Notes: a model not told the origin generated them from the letters alone. Counted from the stretch's first letter, positions 19,967 to 30,704 are shown. The stretch is 64,000 nt of DNA from an uncultured Pelagibacteraceae bacterium (GCA_902578525.1 CACHDJ010000001.1:96505-160504), one strand, 5' to 3'. Made by a program: numbers and translations.

Positions 19967-21652
19967 ATGTTTAACAAAAAATTTATAATTATTTTAATTT
20001 TATCATTATTCTATCAGAGCTGTCTGCTATCTAAAAGTAATAGTTTTAATGAATTAAGCTCAAATAATTTATCGAAATATTTTTCAGGAATAGTTGCTTT
20101 TGAAAATAAAGATAATTCAGAAGCTTTAAGTTTTTTTAAGTCTTCAAAAATATTAATTGATAAACACGATCCTTACCTAGAAAGATTCGTAATGTCTTTG
20201 GTATTAGATAATAAGGTTATCCAAGCAATTAATATTATTAAGAATAATACTAAAAAAAGTAATTCAAATTTTTTTGACGCTTATATTTTGTTAGCTTTGG
20301 ATAGTCTTAAAAAAAATGATATTAATAAAACACTAACAATCTTAAATGAAGTACCTGAAAATTTACAAAAAGATCGATTTAATTACATTATTCTTAATTT
20401 TCTTAAGGAATATACTTATGTTTTTAAAAATAAAAAAATTTTAAAAGAAAAGAAAAAATTTGGTGATTTATCGTTAATAGCCGAAACTTTTCAGAAATGT
20501 TATTTAGGAAATGAAAATACCGATCAATTTTTTTTAAAATTAATTAATAAGACCAAAACAGATTATTCAAGATATATCTATTTCTATTTAACTTATCTAG
20601 TAGAAAATAATAAAATAGATAAAGCTAAAGCAGTCATAGATAAATTAGATTATATTAATTCTACTCTTTTATTATCCCAAGGAAAAAGCTGGATCGAAAA
20701 TGATAAACTTATTAAATTCAGCAAAGTTTTTTCATGCAATAACCATAACGATTTAATAGGAGAATTTTTATTTTTAATATCCAATCTTTATTCATCACAA
20801 AATAAATATGAAAAATCTAATTTTTATCTAAGTCTATCAAGTTATTTAAATCCAAAATTTGTTTTCAACTTATCTTTAGTAGCTGAAAATCTATACCTTA
20901 ATAAAGATTATAAAAAATCAAAAAAAGTATTAAAAAATTTCGAAAAAGATCAAAATTTTTATTATTGGTACAGAATAAAAAAAGAAGCCCAAATTTTATC
21001 TAAAACAAAAAATCAAAAAGAAGCGTTAAATTATATTACATCAAAATTTCAAAAAATTAATGATTCCAATAATAAATTTTTATTAGATATTGCTAATTTT
21101 AATAAAAATGCAGGAGAATATAAACAAGCTATAAAGTATTATTCATTAATTATAAATACTTTATCCGTAGAAGATAAAACAAAATCAGATTTATTGTATC
21201 GACGAGGTGCAAGTTATGAAAGATTAAAAGATTATTCAAATGCTGACAAAGATTTACTTTATGCTTTAGAAATTAATCCTGAAGATGCATATATTTTAAA
21301 TTACCTTGCCTATTCTTGGTTAGAAAGAGATTATAAAATTGATGATGCTATTAAAATGCTTGAAAAGGCTTATTCAAAAAAAAAAAATGATCCATATATT
21401 ATAGACTCAATTGGGTGGGCTTATTATTTGATAAAAGATTTTGTTAAAGCAGAAAAATTTTTGAAAAGGGCAGTTCAACTAATGCCCGAAGATCCAATTG
21501 TGAATGATCATTATGGAGATATATTGTGGAAATTAGATAGAAAAATCCAAGCAAGATATTTTTGGTCAATGGTATTAAAGATGAAAGATACAGAGCCAGA
21601 ACTAATAGATCAAATTCAAAATAAATTAGTTGAAGGGCCTAAAAGCTCTTAA
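19967..21652 (+). CDS. TPR-repeat lipoprotein-like protein
   Basis: N-terminal signal/lipobox-like (LFYQSCLL), multiple C-terminal TPR motifs (LYALEINPEDAYILNYLAYSWLE etc.). Confidence 0.75.
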   Translation: MFNKKFIIILILSLFYQSCLLSKSNSFNELSSNNLSKYFSGIVAFENKDNSEALSFFKSSKILIDKHDPYLERFVMSLVLDNKVIQAINIIKNNTKKSNSNFFDAYILLALDSLKKNDINKTLTILNEVPENLQKDRFNYIILNFLKEYTYVFKNKKILKEKKKFGDLSLIAETFQKCYLGNENTDQFFLKLINKTKTDYSRYIYFYLTYLVENNKIDKAKAVIDKLDYINSTLLLSQGKSWIENDKLIKFSKVFSCNNHNDLIGEFLFLISNLYSSQNKYEKSNFYLSLSSYLNPKFVFNLSLVAENLYLNKDYKKSKKVLKNFEKDQNFYYWYRIKKEAQILSKTKNQKEALNYITSKFQKINDSNNKFLLDIANFNKNAGEYKQAIKYYSLIINTLSVEDKTKSDLLYRRGASYERLKDYSNADKDLLYALEINPEDAYILNYLAYSWLERDYKIDDAIKMLEKAYSKKKNDPYIIDSIGWAYYLIKDFVKAEKFLKRAVQLMPEDPIVNDHYGDILWKLDRKIQARYFWSMVLKMKDTEPELIDQIQNKLVEGPKSS

Positions 21653-22497
21653 TGAGTTATCTAAAAATAAAATCACATGCCAAGATCAATTTAGCATTAA
21701 ATGTGGTTGGCAAAACCTCCTCTTTACATAAAGTTGAAAGTATAGTTTCTTTTTTAAACTTACATGATCAAATATTAATTAGAAGTATCAAACATAAAAA
21801 TCATAAAATAAAATTTATTGGAAGGTTTTCAAATAATATAACTTCTAATAACACAGTATCTAAATTACTAGAAATAATAGATAAAAAAAGATTTCTTAAA
21901 AACACTAAATTTGAAATTATAATAAAAAAAAATATTCCATTTAAAGCTGGACTTGGAGGTGGATCCATGAATGCAGCTTCTATTTTGAAGTTTCTGATTG
22001 AAAAAAAATTGATTAAGATTTCGAAAAGAGAAATATATAAAATTTGTAATTTAATTGGATCAGATGTTATTTTAGGATTATATTCTAACAATTTAATTCT
22101 AAAATCAAATAAAGTAATTAGAAGATTTAAAATCAAAAATAAAATTAACACCTTATTAGTTAAGCCTAATTTTGGATGCTCAACGAAAAAAATTTACTCT
22201 AAATTAAAGAAATTTAAAAAAGCTGAATTTAATTTACCTAGAAAATATATGTTTAACTTTGGTTTCTTGAAAAAAACAAGTAATGACTTAGAATTAATTG
22301 CATTAAGCAAATATCCAAAACTTAACACTTTAAAAAAGTTTTTAGAAAATTCATCTAAAGCAGAATTTGTAAGAATGACTGGCTCAGGTTCTGCAATTAT
22401 TGCTTATTTTAAATCACATAAAATGTGTATAGAGGCTGAAAAAAAAGTTAAAAAACAATTTAAAAATTACTGGTGTAAAATCGCAAAAACTATATAA
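21652..22497 (+). CDS. ispE: 4-diphosphocytidyl-2-C-methyl-D-erythritol kinase
   Basis: SHAKINLALNVVGK, IPFKAGLGGGSMNAASIL, MTGSGSAIIAYF GHMP kinase motifs. Confidence 0.93.
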   Translation: MSYLKIKSHAKINLALNVVGKTSSLHKVESIVSFLNLHDQILIRSIKHKNHKIKFIGRFSNNITSNNTVSKLLEIIDKKRFLKNTKFEIIIKKNIPFKAGLGGGSMNAASILKFLIEKKLIKISKREIYKICNLIGSDVILGLYSNNLILKSNKVIRRFKIKNKINTLLVKPNFGCSTKKIYSKLKKFKKAEFNLPRKYMFNFGFLKKTSNDLELIALSKYPKLNTLKKFLENSSKAEFVRMTGSGSAIIAYFKSHKMCIEAEKKVKKQFKNYWCKIAKTI

Positions 22498-22530
22498 ATT
22501 TTTCTTTTTTGTGTTATATGAAGATTATAT

Positions 22531-22604
22531 TGGGGCGTAGCCAAGTGGTAAGGCACGGGTTTTTGGTACCTGCATCCTAGGTTCGAATCCTAGCGCCCCA
22601 GCCA
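22531..22604 (+). tRNA. tRNA-Gln (anticodon TTG), CCA encoded
   Basis: Acceptor TGGGGCG/CGCCCCA, anticodon loop TTTTGGT, T arm CTAGG-TTCGAAT-CCTAG, 3' GCCA. Confidence 0.95.
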
Positions 22605-22608
22605 TAAT

Positions 22609-23883
22609 ATGATTAATTTTTTAGATAAATTTTTAACTAGAACTAATAATTTAGACTATATAGGTCAAGGTTTTAATGATTTATTAAAAAATACTCCTAT
22701 AAAAAAAGTTTTTGAATCAATTAATAATTTTTCTTCTAATAGTGAAATTCGATATGTAGGTGGTTGTGTTAGAAAAATAATTCAAAAAGAATTAGTAGAT
22801 GATATTGATTTGGCTACAAACTTAAATCCTCAACAAGTAAGTGAAGCTCTTAAAAATGATAATATAAATTTTTATGAAACTGGAATTGAACATGGTACTA
22901 TAACAGCGGTTATAGAAGATTATAAATTTGAAATAACTAGTTTAAGAGAGGATCTAGAGACTGATGGCAGACATGCTAGAGTTAAGTTTTCAACTAACTG
23001 GAAAAAAGATGCCTCAAGAAGAGATTTTACAATCAATTCAATTTTTTCTGATATCGAAGGTAATTTGTTTGATCCTTTTAATGGAAAAGAAGATTTAAAA
23101 AATGGTTTAGTCAAATTTATTGGAGACCCAGAAAAAAGAATTAAAGAAGATTATTTAAGAATCCTCCGATATTTAAGGTTTTTTTTAAAATATTCAAATA
23201 ACAAGCATGAAACTGAAACCTTAAAAGTAATTAAAAAAAATCTAGTTGGGATTTCATCTTTATCAAGTGACAGGTTGTTGGATGAATTAAAAAAGTATGT
23301 AAAGGCTCGTATTTTAACAAAACTGTCAAAAGATAAATTTTCTATTGAAGTGTTTAAAATTATTTTTCCACAAATCAAAAAAATCAAACTTTTTTCCAAT
23401 CCAAATACATTTGCAAAAACAAAGATTCAAGAGGCAAATTTTATATTTTTGCTCTCTTTGTTAATAATTGATGGCTCTGATAATGCTGATTATTTTATAT
23501 ATAAATTTAATATTTCAAAAAAAAATCAAAAAAGATTAAAAATAATTGATAATTTTTATAATGAAAAAATTACTATAAGATCTTTTACAGAACAAAATTT
23601 AAATAAATTTTTTTATTATCATGGTAAACAAGCTGTTATAGATATTTTAAGTTATAGGTTGTTTACTTTAAAAAAAGTCGATGAAAAATTACTTAACTTT
23701 ATACGTATATTTGAGTCAAAAAATTTACCAATTATGCCAATTAATGCGAAAGTATTAATAGAAAAATATCATATTCCAAAGGGTATAACTCTGGGAAATA
23801 AACTAAAGATGATAGAGGAAAAGTGGGTTAACAATAATTTTCAATTATCTGAGAAACAAATAAATAAACTCATAAGTGGTTAA
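22609..23883 (+). CDS. cca: CCA tRNA nucleotidyltransferase / poly(A) polymerase family
   Basis: IRYVGGCVRKIIQKELVDDIDLATNL, HGTITAVIEDYKFEITSLRED, RRDFTINSIF, RILRYLRFFLKY motifs. Confidence 0.92.
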   Translation: MINFLDKFLTRTNNLDYIGQGFNDLLKNTPIKKVFESINNFSSNSEIRYVGGCVRKIIQKELVDDIDLATNLNPQQVSEALKNDNINFYETGIEHGTITAVIEDYKFEITSLREDLETDGRHARVKFSTNWKKDASRRDFTINSIFSDIEGNLFDPFNGKEDLKNGLVKFIGDPEKRIKEDYLRILRYLRFFLKYSNNKHETETLKVIKKNLVGISSLSSDRLLDELKKYVKARILTKLSKDKFSIEVFKIIFPQIKKIKLFSNPNTFAKTKIQEANFIFLLSLLIIDGSDNADYFIYKFNISKKNQKRLKIIDNFYNEKITIRSFTEQNLNKFFYYHGKQAVIDILSYRLFTLKKVDEKLLNFIRIFESKNLPIMPINAKVLIEKYHIPKGITLGNKLKMIEEKWVNNNFQLSEKQINKLISG

Positions 23884-24356
23884 ATATATTTAACATCTTT
23901 GATTTCAAAATTTTTTATTCCGGCAGGTGTGTTGATTTCTACAAGATCATTTTTATTTTTACCTATAAGCCCTCTACCTATTGGAGATTGAAAATAAATA
24001 AGTTTTTTTTTTAAGTCAGCCTCATCTTTGCCTACAATTTTATAATCTATTTTTTCATTGGTATCTAAATTTTCAAGATAAACTGTAGAACCAAAGATGA
24101 CTTTTCCATTATTGTTTAGCTTAGTAACATCAATGACATTTGCTCTTGCAATAATATCATTAATTTCGGTAATTCTTCCCTCGTTATGAGATTGTTCTTC
24201 TTTTGCAGCATGATATTCTGCATTTTCTTTTAGATCTCCGTGAGATCTGGCCTCAGCAATTGCCGAAACAATTTCTGGTCTCTTCTTTTCTTTTAAAAAA
24301 ATTAATTCCTTTTTTAATTTTTCTAATCCTAACGATGTTATAGGTTCTTTATCCAT
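23880..24356 (-). CDS. greA: Transcription elongation factor GreA
   Basis: EKLKKELIFLK..RPEIVSAIAEARSHGDLKENAEYHAAKEEQ; SPIGRGLIGK. Confidence 0.97.
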   Translation of the reverse strand: MDKEPITSLGLEKLKKELIFLKEKKRPEIVSAIAEARSHGDLKENAEYHAAKEEQSHNEGRITEINDIIARANVIDVTKLNNNGKVIFGSTVYLENLDTNEKIDYKIVGKDEADLKKKLIYFQSPIGRGLIGKNKNDLVEINTPAGIKNFEIKDVKYI

Positions 24357-25202
24357 TTAATTCCATTTCGCTAAAGGGGGGAGCGACATTAAAATTCCTT
24401 CAATATTCCCACCAGTATGTAATCCAAATTTGGTACCTCTATCATAAAGCAAGTTGAATTCTGCATATCTACCTCTTTTAATATATTGAGCTTCCTTATT
24501 TTTAATACTCCATTTTTTTTTTAACTTTTTTCTAATTATCTTATTAAACAGTATCTGAAATGTAATACTTAGATCTCTTACAAAATTAAAATCTTTTTCA
24601 AAATTATTTTTTTTATAATCAAAGAAAATTCCACCTATACCTCTTGCTTCTCTTCGATGTTGAAGATAGAAATATTCATCACACCATTTTTTATATTTTT
24701 TATAATAATTTTTATTATGCCGGTTACACATATTCTCTAAAGTTTTATGAAAATCATTTTTTTCTGGAACATCTTTTATTGATGGTGTTAAATCTACTCC
24801 ACCACCAAACCATTGTTGAGTTGTACAAATGAATCTAGTGTTAAAGTGCATAGCAGGTATTAAAGGATTTTTCATATGCATTACTACTGATACCCCTGAA
24901 GCCCAAAATCTAGGATCTTTGCTTGCTCCTGGAATATTTTTTTGAAATTTTTTTGGAAATTTTCCATAAACTTTAGAAAAATTCACACCAACTTTGTCAA
25001 ATATTTTTCCATTTCTTAATATTCTATATTCACCGCCACCTTCATCTTTTTTTTGATTTCTTTTCCACGTTTTAGAACTAAATTTTATTTTATTATTTTC
25101 TAAAACGCTGATGTCATAACAGAATGCGTCTTGTATTAATTTAAACCAATTACTTGCCAGATCTTTTTTGATATCTAAATCCATTTTGTTTGTTTTAAAC
25201 AT
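24357..25202 (-). CDS. hemF: Oxygen-dependent coproporphyrinogen III oxidase
   Basis: WKRNQKKDEGGGEYRIL, PAMHFNTRF, WFGGGVDLTP, RGRYAEFNLLYDRGTKFGL motifs. Confidence 0.96.
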   Translation of the reverse strand: MFKTNKMDLDIKKDLASNWFKLIQDAFCYDISVLENNKIKFSSKTWKRNQKKDEGGGEYRILRNGKIFDKVGVNFSKVYGKFPKKFQKNIPGASKDPRFWASGVSVVMHMKNPLIPAMHFNTRFICTTQQWFGGGVDLTPSIKDVPEKNDFHKTLENMCNRHNKNYYKKYKKWCDEYFYLQHRREARGIGGIFFDYKKNNFEKDFNFVRDLSITFQILFNKIIRKKLKKKWSIKNKEAQYIKRGRYAEFNLLYDRGTKFGLHTGGNIEGILMSLPPLAKWN

Positions 25203-25648
25203 TCAGCTAAGGTAATTGCAACAGATGATGCTAAATTTAATGAACGTTTACTACTTTTCATAGGTATTTTTAGTCTGTTATTTATTAATTTATGTACTTT
25301 TTCCGGAACTCCTGCACTTTCACGTCCAAATAAAATCGTATCATTTTTTTTAAATTTAAATTTTGTATAAGATATAGAGGCTTTAGTAGTCATTAATATT
25401 ATTCTTTGATCTTTTTTAGATTTAAAAAAAATATTTGCATTTCTGTAAAAATTTATATCCTTTTCATCCATGTAATCCATTACAACTCTTTTAAATCTTT
25501 TATCAGATAGCAAAAATCCGCATGGTTCAATTATTTCAAGTTTTGCTCCGAGACATGCACAAGTTCTAATTATTGCAGCTGTATTTTGGGGGATATCAGG
25601 TTCAAATAATGCTATTTTAGGGCTAAGATTAGTTAAATTCTGTGTCAT
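25175..25648 (-). CDS. trmL: tRNA (cytidine(34)-2'-O)-methyltransferase (SpoU/TrmL)
   Basis: ALFEPDIPQNTAAIIRTCACLGAKLEII, DTILFGRESAGVP, RSLNLASSVAITLAE. Confidence 0.92.
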   Translation of the reverse strand: MTQNLTNLSPKIALFEPDIPQNTAAIIRTCACLGAKLEIIEPCGFLLSDKRFKRVVMDYMDEKDINFYRNANIFFKSKKDQRIILMTTKASISYTKFKFKKNDTILFGRESAGVPEKVHKLINNRLKIPMKSSKRSLNLASSVAITLAECLKQTKWI

Positions 25649-25740
25649 TCTATCAGTAGTAAAATTAATATTTTATATTATATGAAATCATATATTAAGT
25701 GGAAATAATCAATTTTAAGTATATTTAATTAGAGTTACTG

Positions 25741-26250
25741 ATGTCTGAAAAAAAAACTAATAGAAGAGATTTCTTATTTACAGCAACCTATGCCGTAGGA
25801 GCGGTAGGTGTGGGTGCTACAGTCTGGCCTATGATAGATCAAATGAATCCGGATGCCTCTGTTAAAGCATTAGCTAGTACAGAAGTAGATATAAGTTCAG
25901 TAACGCCTGGAAAAACAATTACAGTTCTTTGGAGAGGCAAACCAGTTTTTATCAGAAGAAGAACACAAGAAGAAATAACTGAGGCAAAATCCGTCAAGAT
26001 GGAAGAATTAAAAGATCCAGAAAAAGATGAGGATAGAGCTAAGAATCCTGAGTGGCTAGTAATGCTAGGCGTTTGTACTCACTTAGGTTGTGTTCCACTT
26101 AATGATAAAGGAGATTATAACGGTTGGTTTTGTCCATGCCATGGTTCACATTATGATACTTCAGGTAGAATTAGAAAAGGTCCAGCACCAACAAATATGG
26201 AAGTTCCAAAATATGAATTTGTTAACTCTAATACAATTAAAATTGGATAA
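25741..26250 (+). CDS. petA: Ubiquinol-cytochrome c reductase Rieske iron-sulfur subunit
   Basis: [34 protein letters not shown] and CPCHGSHYD cluster motifs. Confidence 0.97.
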   Translation: MSEKKTNRRDFLFTATYAVGAVGVGATVWPMIDQMNPDASVKALASTEVDISSVTPGKTITVLWRGKPVFIRRRTQEEITEAKSVKMEELKDPEKDEDRAKNPEWLVMLGVCTHLGCVPLNDKGDYNGWFCPCHGSHYDTSGRIRKGPAPTNMEVPKYEFVNSNTIKIG

Positions 26251-26255
26251 AACTA

Positions 26256-27518
26256 ATGAGTGATCACGAATATATTCCTAAATCAAAATTTGGAAAATGG
26301 TTCAATGACAGGCTTCCGTTACTTTCTTTAGCAAATCATTTAACTGATTATCCAACACCCAAAAATTTAAATTATTGGTGGACTTTTGGAGGAATTCTTA
26401 CTTTCTGTTTGATTACTCAAATTGTTACAGGACTAGTCTTGGCAATGCACTATATTGCCCATGCTGATATGGCCTTTGAAAGTGTTGAGCATATTATGAG
26501 AGATGTAAACTATGGATGGTTGATTAGGTATATACATGCAAACGGTGCATCTATGTTTTTTCTAGCAGTTTATATTCATATATTTAGATCTTTATTCTAT
26601 GGATCTTATAAGTCGCCAAGAGAAATAATATGGATTATTGGTATCATAATTTATTTATTGATGATGGCTGCGGCTTTTATGGGGTATGTTTTGCCATGGG
26701 GACAAATGAGTTTTTGGGGAGCCACTGTTATTACAAATTTATTTAGCGCAATTCCTTTAGTAGGAGAAGGAATCGTCACTTGGTTGTGGGGTGGTTACTC
26801 GGTAGATAATCCAACATTAACAAGATTTTTTACTTTGCACTATTTAATTCCTTTTTTAATTTTAGGATTAGTAGTTTTACATATTTGGGCATTACACGTC
26901 CCTGGTAATAACAATCCTGTCGGAATAGATATCAAAAAACCCTCTAAGGATACTGTTCCATTTCACCCTTACATAGTAATTAAAGATGGTTTTGCGTTAT
27001 TAATGTTTTTAATTGTTTTTGCTTTTTTTGTATTCTACACGCCAAATATTTTAGGACATGCGGATAATTATATTGAAGCAGATCCCTTGGTGACACCTGC
27101 ACATATTGTTCCTGAATGGTATTTATTACCTTTTTATGCAATCTTAAGATCTGTTCCTGATAAACTTTTGGGTGTGATCGCGATGTTATCTGCAATCTTA
27201 ATTTTAGCAGCTCTACCATGGCTTGATACTTCAAAAATTAGATCTGCTGTTTTCAGACCTTTATATAAACAGTTTTACTGGATCTTAGTTGCTGATGTTT
27301 TAATTTTAGGATACGTAGGAGCAATGCCTGCTGAAGGATTATATTTATTAATAGCAAGGGTGGCTACAGCATATTATTTTTTACACTTTTTAGTGGTACT
27401 CCCAGTTTTAGGATTTAAAGAAAAAACGTTACCAGTTCCATTAAGCATTACCGAGCCTATATTAGGGGGATCTCCAAATTTAGTAGCAGCAAAAAATGAT
27501 GAAAGATTAAAAGAATAA
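26256..27518 (+). CDS. petB: Cytochrome b (bc1 complex)
   Basis: [63 protein letters not shown]. Confidence 0.98.
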   Translation: MSDHEYIPKSKFGKWFNDRLPLLSLANHLTDYPTPKNLNYWWTFGGILTFCLITQIVTGLVLAMHYIAHADMAFESVEHIMRDVNYGWLIRYIHANGASMFFLAVYIHIFRSLFYGSYKSPREIIWIIGIIIYLLMMAAAFMGYVLPWGQMSFWGATVITNLFSAIPLVGEGIVTWLWGGYSVDNPTLTRFFTLHYLIPFLILGLVVLHIWALHVPGNNNPVGIDIKKPSKDTVPFHPYIVIKDGFALLMFLIVFAFFVFYTPNILGHADNYIEADPLVTPAHIVPEWYLLPFYAILRSVPDKLLGVIAMLSAILILAALPWLDTSKIRSAVFRPLYKQFYWILVADVLILGYVGAMPAEGLYLLIARVATAYYFLHFLVVLPVLGFKEKTLPVPLSITEPILGGSPNLVAAKNDERLKE

Positions 27519-28298
27519 GTGAAATTTTTTTTTAAAATATTTTTGTTTATTACTATATTTTTTTTAAGCCCATATACCTTAAATGCCGCTGAAAAAGTTG
27601 AATATTTAAAAACTGACTGGAGTTTCAAAGGTCTTTTTGGGAAATTTGATCGGGGAGCGCTACAAAGAGGCTATCAAGTTTACACTGAAGTATGCTCATC
27701 TTGTCATTCTATGAAATATTTAAGTTACAGAAATTTATCTCAGAAGGGTGGACCTGAATTTACAGAGGAGCAAGCAAAAGCAATAGCAGCATCTTTTGAG
27801 GTTAAAGATGGACCAAATGCAGATGGAGAAATGTTTACTAGACCAGGGAAACTATCAGATAAATTTGTTATGCCTTATGATAATGTTAAAGCAGCACAAG
27901 CTGCAAATGGAGGAGCATACCCACCAGATATGTCAGTTCTAGCTAAAGCAAGAGGGGGTGGAGTAGATTATATTTATTCTCTTCTCCAAGGATATGAGGA
28001 ACCACCAGCTGGAGTAACTTTAGACGATGGAGTTTATTATAACAAATATATGTATGGTAATAAAATTAAAATGTCTAATCAACTATCTGATGGGTTAGTC
28101 GAATATGGTGATGGCACAAATGCGACAGTTGAACAGATGTCTAAAGATGTAACAACATTTTTGATGTGGGCAGCTGAACCTCATTTAGAGTCGAGACATC
28201 AGATGGGTTTTAAAGCCATAGTATATTTAATTATTTTGACAATATTGGTTTATTTTAGCATGAAAAGAATTTGGTCACGTATTAAAACGGAAGTTTAA
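27519..28298 (+). CDS. petC: Cytochrome c1 (GTG start)
   Basis: CSSCHSMKYLSYRNL heme site, signal peptide, C-terminal TM; follows petAB. Confidence 0.96.
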   Translation: MKFFFKIFLFITIFFLSPYTLNAAEKVEYLKTDWSFKGLFGKFDRGALQRGYQVYTEVCSSCHSMKYLSYRNLSQKGGPEFTEEQAKAIAASFEVKDGPNADGEMFTRPGKLSDKFVMPYDNVKAAQAANGGAYPPDMSVLAKARGGGVDYIYSLLQGYEEPPAGVTLDDGVYYNKYMYGNKIKMSNQLSDGLVEYGDGTNATVEQMSKDVTTFLMWAAEPHLESRHQMGFKAIVYLIILTILVYFSMKRIWSRIKTEV

Positions 28299-29348
28299 TA
28301 CGTCTCCATCTTTAACAATATAATCTTTGCCTTCTAGTCTCATTTTTCCATTTGTTTTAGAATTAACCCACCCTTTATTAGTAATAAAATCATCATAAGA
28401 TATAGTTTCTGCTCTAATAAACCCTTTTTCAAAATCAGAATGAATCTCGCCTGCAGCTTTTGGAGCTGTACAATTTTTCTCAATGGTCCATGCTCTTGTC
28501 TCTTCTGGACCGGATGTAAAATATGTTTCTAGTTCTAAGATTTTATACCCTTTTTGTATTAACATATTCAATCCAGTTTCTTTTGAACCAATCATTTCCA
28601 TATAATTTTTTTTTTCTTCGCTTTCTAATTCATTAATTTGATTTTCTATATCTGCAGAAACAATTAATGTGTTTTCTTCTTTGTATTTATTTATGAAGTT
28701 TTTTGTATATTTGTTTCCATTTTGAACACTTTTTTCATCTACATTACATACAAATATCTTTGGTTTTATTGAGAGTAATCCACTTTGATTTAAAAGTTTT
28801 TTATCAAATTGATCTTTTAAAATAGATAAATCCCTATCTTTATTAATACAATCTAATGCTATTTGTAATATTTTTAATTGTTCTTCATCAATATTCTTTT
28901 TATTGCTTTTTTCTAATCTTTTTTGGATAGACTCTAAATCAGCCAACATCATTTCAGTTTCAATAATCTCTAAATCCCTGATTGGATCAACTGTTTGATT
29001 TACACTTTGAATGTCGTCTGAATCAAAGCATCTAATCATATGAATAATGGCATCTACCTCTCTAATATGGGACAAAAATTTATTACCCAAACCTTCACCT
29101 TTAGATGCTCCTTTTACTAGTCCAGCGATATCAACAAAAGAGATAGTTGTGTTTATTATTTTTTTCGATTTAGATATATTTGCTAAATTATTTAATCTTT
29201 CATCAGGCACAGGAACAACTCCGATATTAGGATCAATTGTACAGAATGGAAAGTTTGCAGCCTGTGCTTTGCTAGAATTTGTTAAGGCATTAAATAAGGT
29301 TGATTTACCAACGTTTGGCAAACCTACTATTCCACATTTGAAACTCAT
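28275..29348 (-). CDS. ychF: YchF family ribosome-binding GTPase/ATPase
   Basis: GIVGLPNVGKSTLFNALT, FVDIAGLVKGASKGEGLGN, C-terminal TGS-like domain. Confidence 0.97.
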   Translation of the reverse strand: MSFKCGIVGLPNVGKSTLFNALTNSSKAQAANFPFCTIDPNIGVVPVPDERLNNLANISKSKKIINTTISFVDIAGLVKGASKGEGLGNKFLSHIREVDAIIHMIRCFDSDDIQSVNQTVDPIRDLEIIETEMMLADLESIQKRLEKSNKKNIDEEQLKILQIALDCINKDRDLSILKDQFDKKLLNQSGLLSIKPKIFVCNVDEKSVQNGNKYTKNFINKYKEENTLIVSADIENQINELESEEKKNYMEMIGSKETGLNMLIQKGYKILELETYFTSGPEETRAWTIEKNCTAPKAAGEIHSDFEKGFIRAETISYDDFITNKGWVNSKTNGKMRLEGKDYIVKDGDVLNFRFNT

Positions 29349-29908
29349 TATTTGTTATTAACAGTGCTAGAAAATAGATCTAATTTTTTCTTAATCAGAT
29401 CACCTATAGAGTCAGTTATATTTTTAGATATTTTATTAATTCCTATAATTTCATCTTCATCAAAATTTTGTAAAACATAATCACTAATTTCAATTTTAAC
29501 TTTTGGCTTACCAATGCCAATCCTTACTCTAGAATAGTCTTTGCCAATAAATTTATCTATTGATGCTATTCCATTATGTCCAGCACTTGATCCTCCAAAT
29601 TTTGCCTTAATTTTTCCAAATTCGACATCTAGATCATCATGAAAAACTATCACATCTCCTGCATCAATCTTAAAATATTCTAATAATTCTCTGATACAAA
29701 TCCCTGAGTTATTCATAAAAGTTAATGGTTTTATCGCATAAACTTTTTCACCTTCAATATTTCCTGTTGTAAGTAATCCTTTAAATTTTGGTTTTTGTTT
29801 TGATAAACTAAATTTCTTGTTAATTACATCAATAATTTTGAAACCAACATTATGTCGATTATTTTCACTATTTGGTGTTGGATTGCCAAGACCTACAAAT
29901 AAAAGCAT
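29348..29908 (-). CDS. pth: Peptidyl-tRNA hydrolase
   Basis: LFVGLGNPTPNSENNRHNVGF, FHDDLDVEFGKIKAKFGGSSAGHNGIAS. Confidence 0.97.
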   Translation of the reverse strand: MLLFVGLGNPTPNSENNRHNVGFKIIDVINKKFSLSKQKPKFKGLLTTGNIEGEKVYAIKPLTFMNNSGICIRELLEYFKIDAGDVIVFHDDLDVEFGKIKAKFGGSSAGHNGIASIDKFIGKDYSRVRIGIGKPKVKIEISDYVLQNFDEDEIIGINKISKNITDSIGDLIKKKLDLFSSTVNNK

Positions 29909-29944
29909 AATTTCTTATTGGTGTTTAAATTTCAATTTAATTGA

Positions 29945-30700
29945 TTATTTTTTTGCTTCAGCAGGTTTTTTATCAGAAGGTTTTTTATCAGAAGGTTTTT
30001 TATCATCACCTTCTTTTTTATCACCTTCTTTTTTATCACCTTCAGCTGCTTGTTTTTCTCCATCAGCCAGGGCTTCTGCACCTTCAGCTCCCTCTTCACC
30101 TTCCGCTGATTCTGCTTCCGCAGGTTTTTCTGGTTCTTTCATAACCGTAGGTGCTGCTAATGTTGCTATAACGAAATCTCTTCCTTGAATAGTTGGGACA
30201 ACATCACTTTCTAATTTTACAGAGGAAATTTTAAAACTTTCTCCAATATCTACACCTTCAAGATCTATTGTTAATTTTTCTGGAATTTTTTCACTCGGAC
30301 ATTTAAGCTCAACTTTTCTTCTAACAATGTTAAGAACACCCCCTCTTTTAAGACCTGGTGACTTCTCATGATTAATAAATTCTACAGGTACTTCTATTCT
30401 AATTTTAACACCTGGTACTACTCTTAAAAAATCAACATGTATTGGTTCGTCTGTCAAAATGTCATAAACCACTTCTCTCGGTAATACATTTTGATTTTTA
30501 CCATTTACTTTAATAGTTACTATATTTGATAAAAAATTTTCTTTTTCTATAGTTAGTTTCAGTAATTTTTTTGAAATAGAAATTTTTTCGTTTTTTTCTT
30601 TACCCCCATAAATTATAGCAGGGACATTTCCGTTACCTCTTATCGCGCTTAGCTCACCTTTAGTTTTATTTTCTCTGGTATTTGCGTCTAGTGAAATCAT
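29945..30700 (-). CDS. rplY: 50S ribosomal protein L25/general stress protein Ctc, with low-complexity charged tail
   Basis: ISLDANTREN..KGELSAIRGNGNVPAIIYGG; VHVDFLRV-like; context prs-rplY-pth-ychF. Start taken at MISLD (30700). Confidence 0.93.
   Translation of the reverse strand: MISLDANTRENKTKGELSAIRGNGNVPAIIYGGKEKNEKISISKKLLKLTIEKENFLSNIVTIKVNGKNQNVLPREVVYDILTDEPIHVDFLRVVPGVKIRIEVPVEFINHEKSPGLKRGGVLNIVRRKVELKCPSEKIPEKLTIDLEGVDIGESFKISSVKLESDVVPTIQGRDFVIATLAAPTVMKEPEKPAEAESAEGEEGAEGAEALADGEKQAAEGDKKEGDKKEGDDKKPSDKKPSDKKPAEAKK
29964..30041. repeat. Short tandem repeats in the 3' end of rplY encoding Lys/Glu/Asp/Pro/Ser-rich tail
   Basis: + strand ggttttttatcagaa repeated, then tcaccttctttttta repeated; translates to GDKKEGDKKEGDDKKPSDKKPSDKKPAEAKK. 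Confidence 0.85.
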
Positions 30701-30704
30701 AAAA

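Noticed and set aside
25649-25740. Possible riboswitch upstream of petA
   Set aside because: 92-bp AT-rich divergent spacer without a recognisable structured motif; a simple promoter region is sufficient.
29941-30188. Plus-strand ORFs 29817-30188 and 29941-30144 with repetitive FLSPSFLSPS / HLLFYHLLFYHL sequences
   Set aside because: Antisense to the repeat-coded rplY tail; the apparent repeats are a by-product of the lysine-rich coding repeats.
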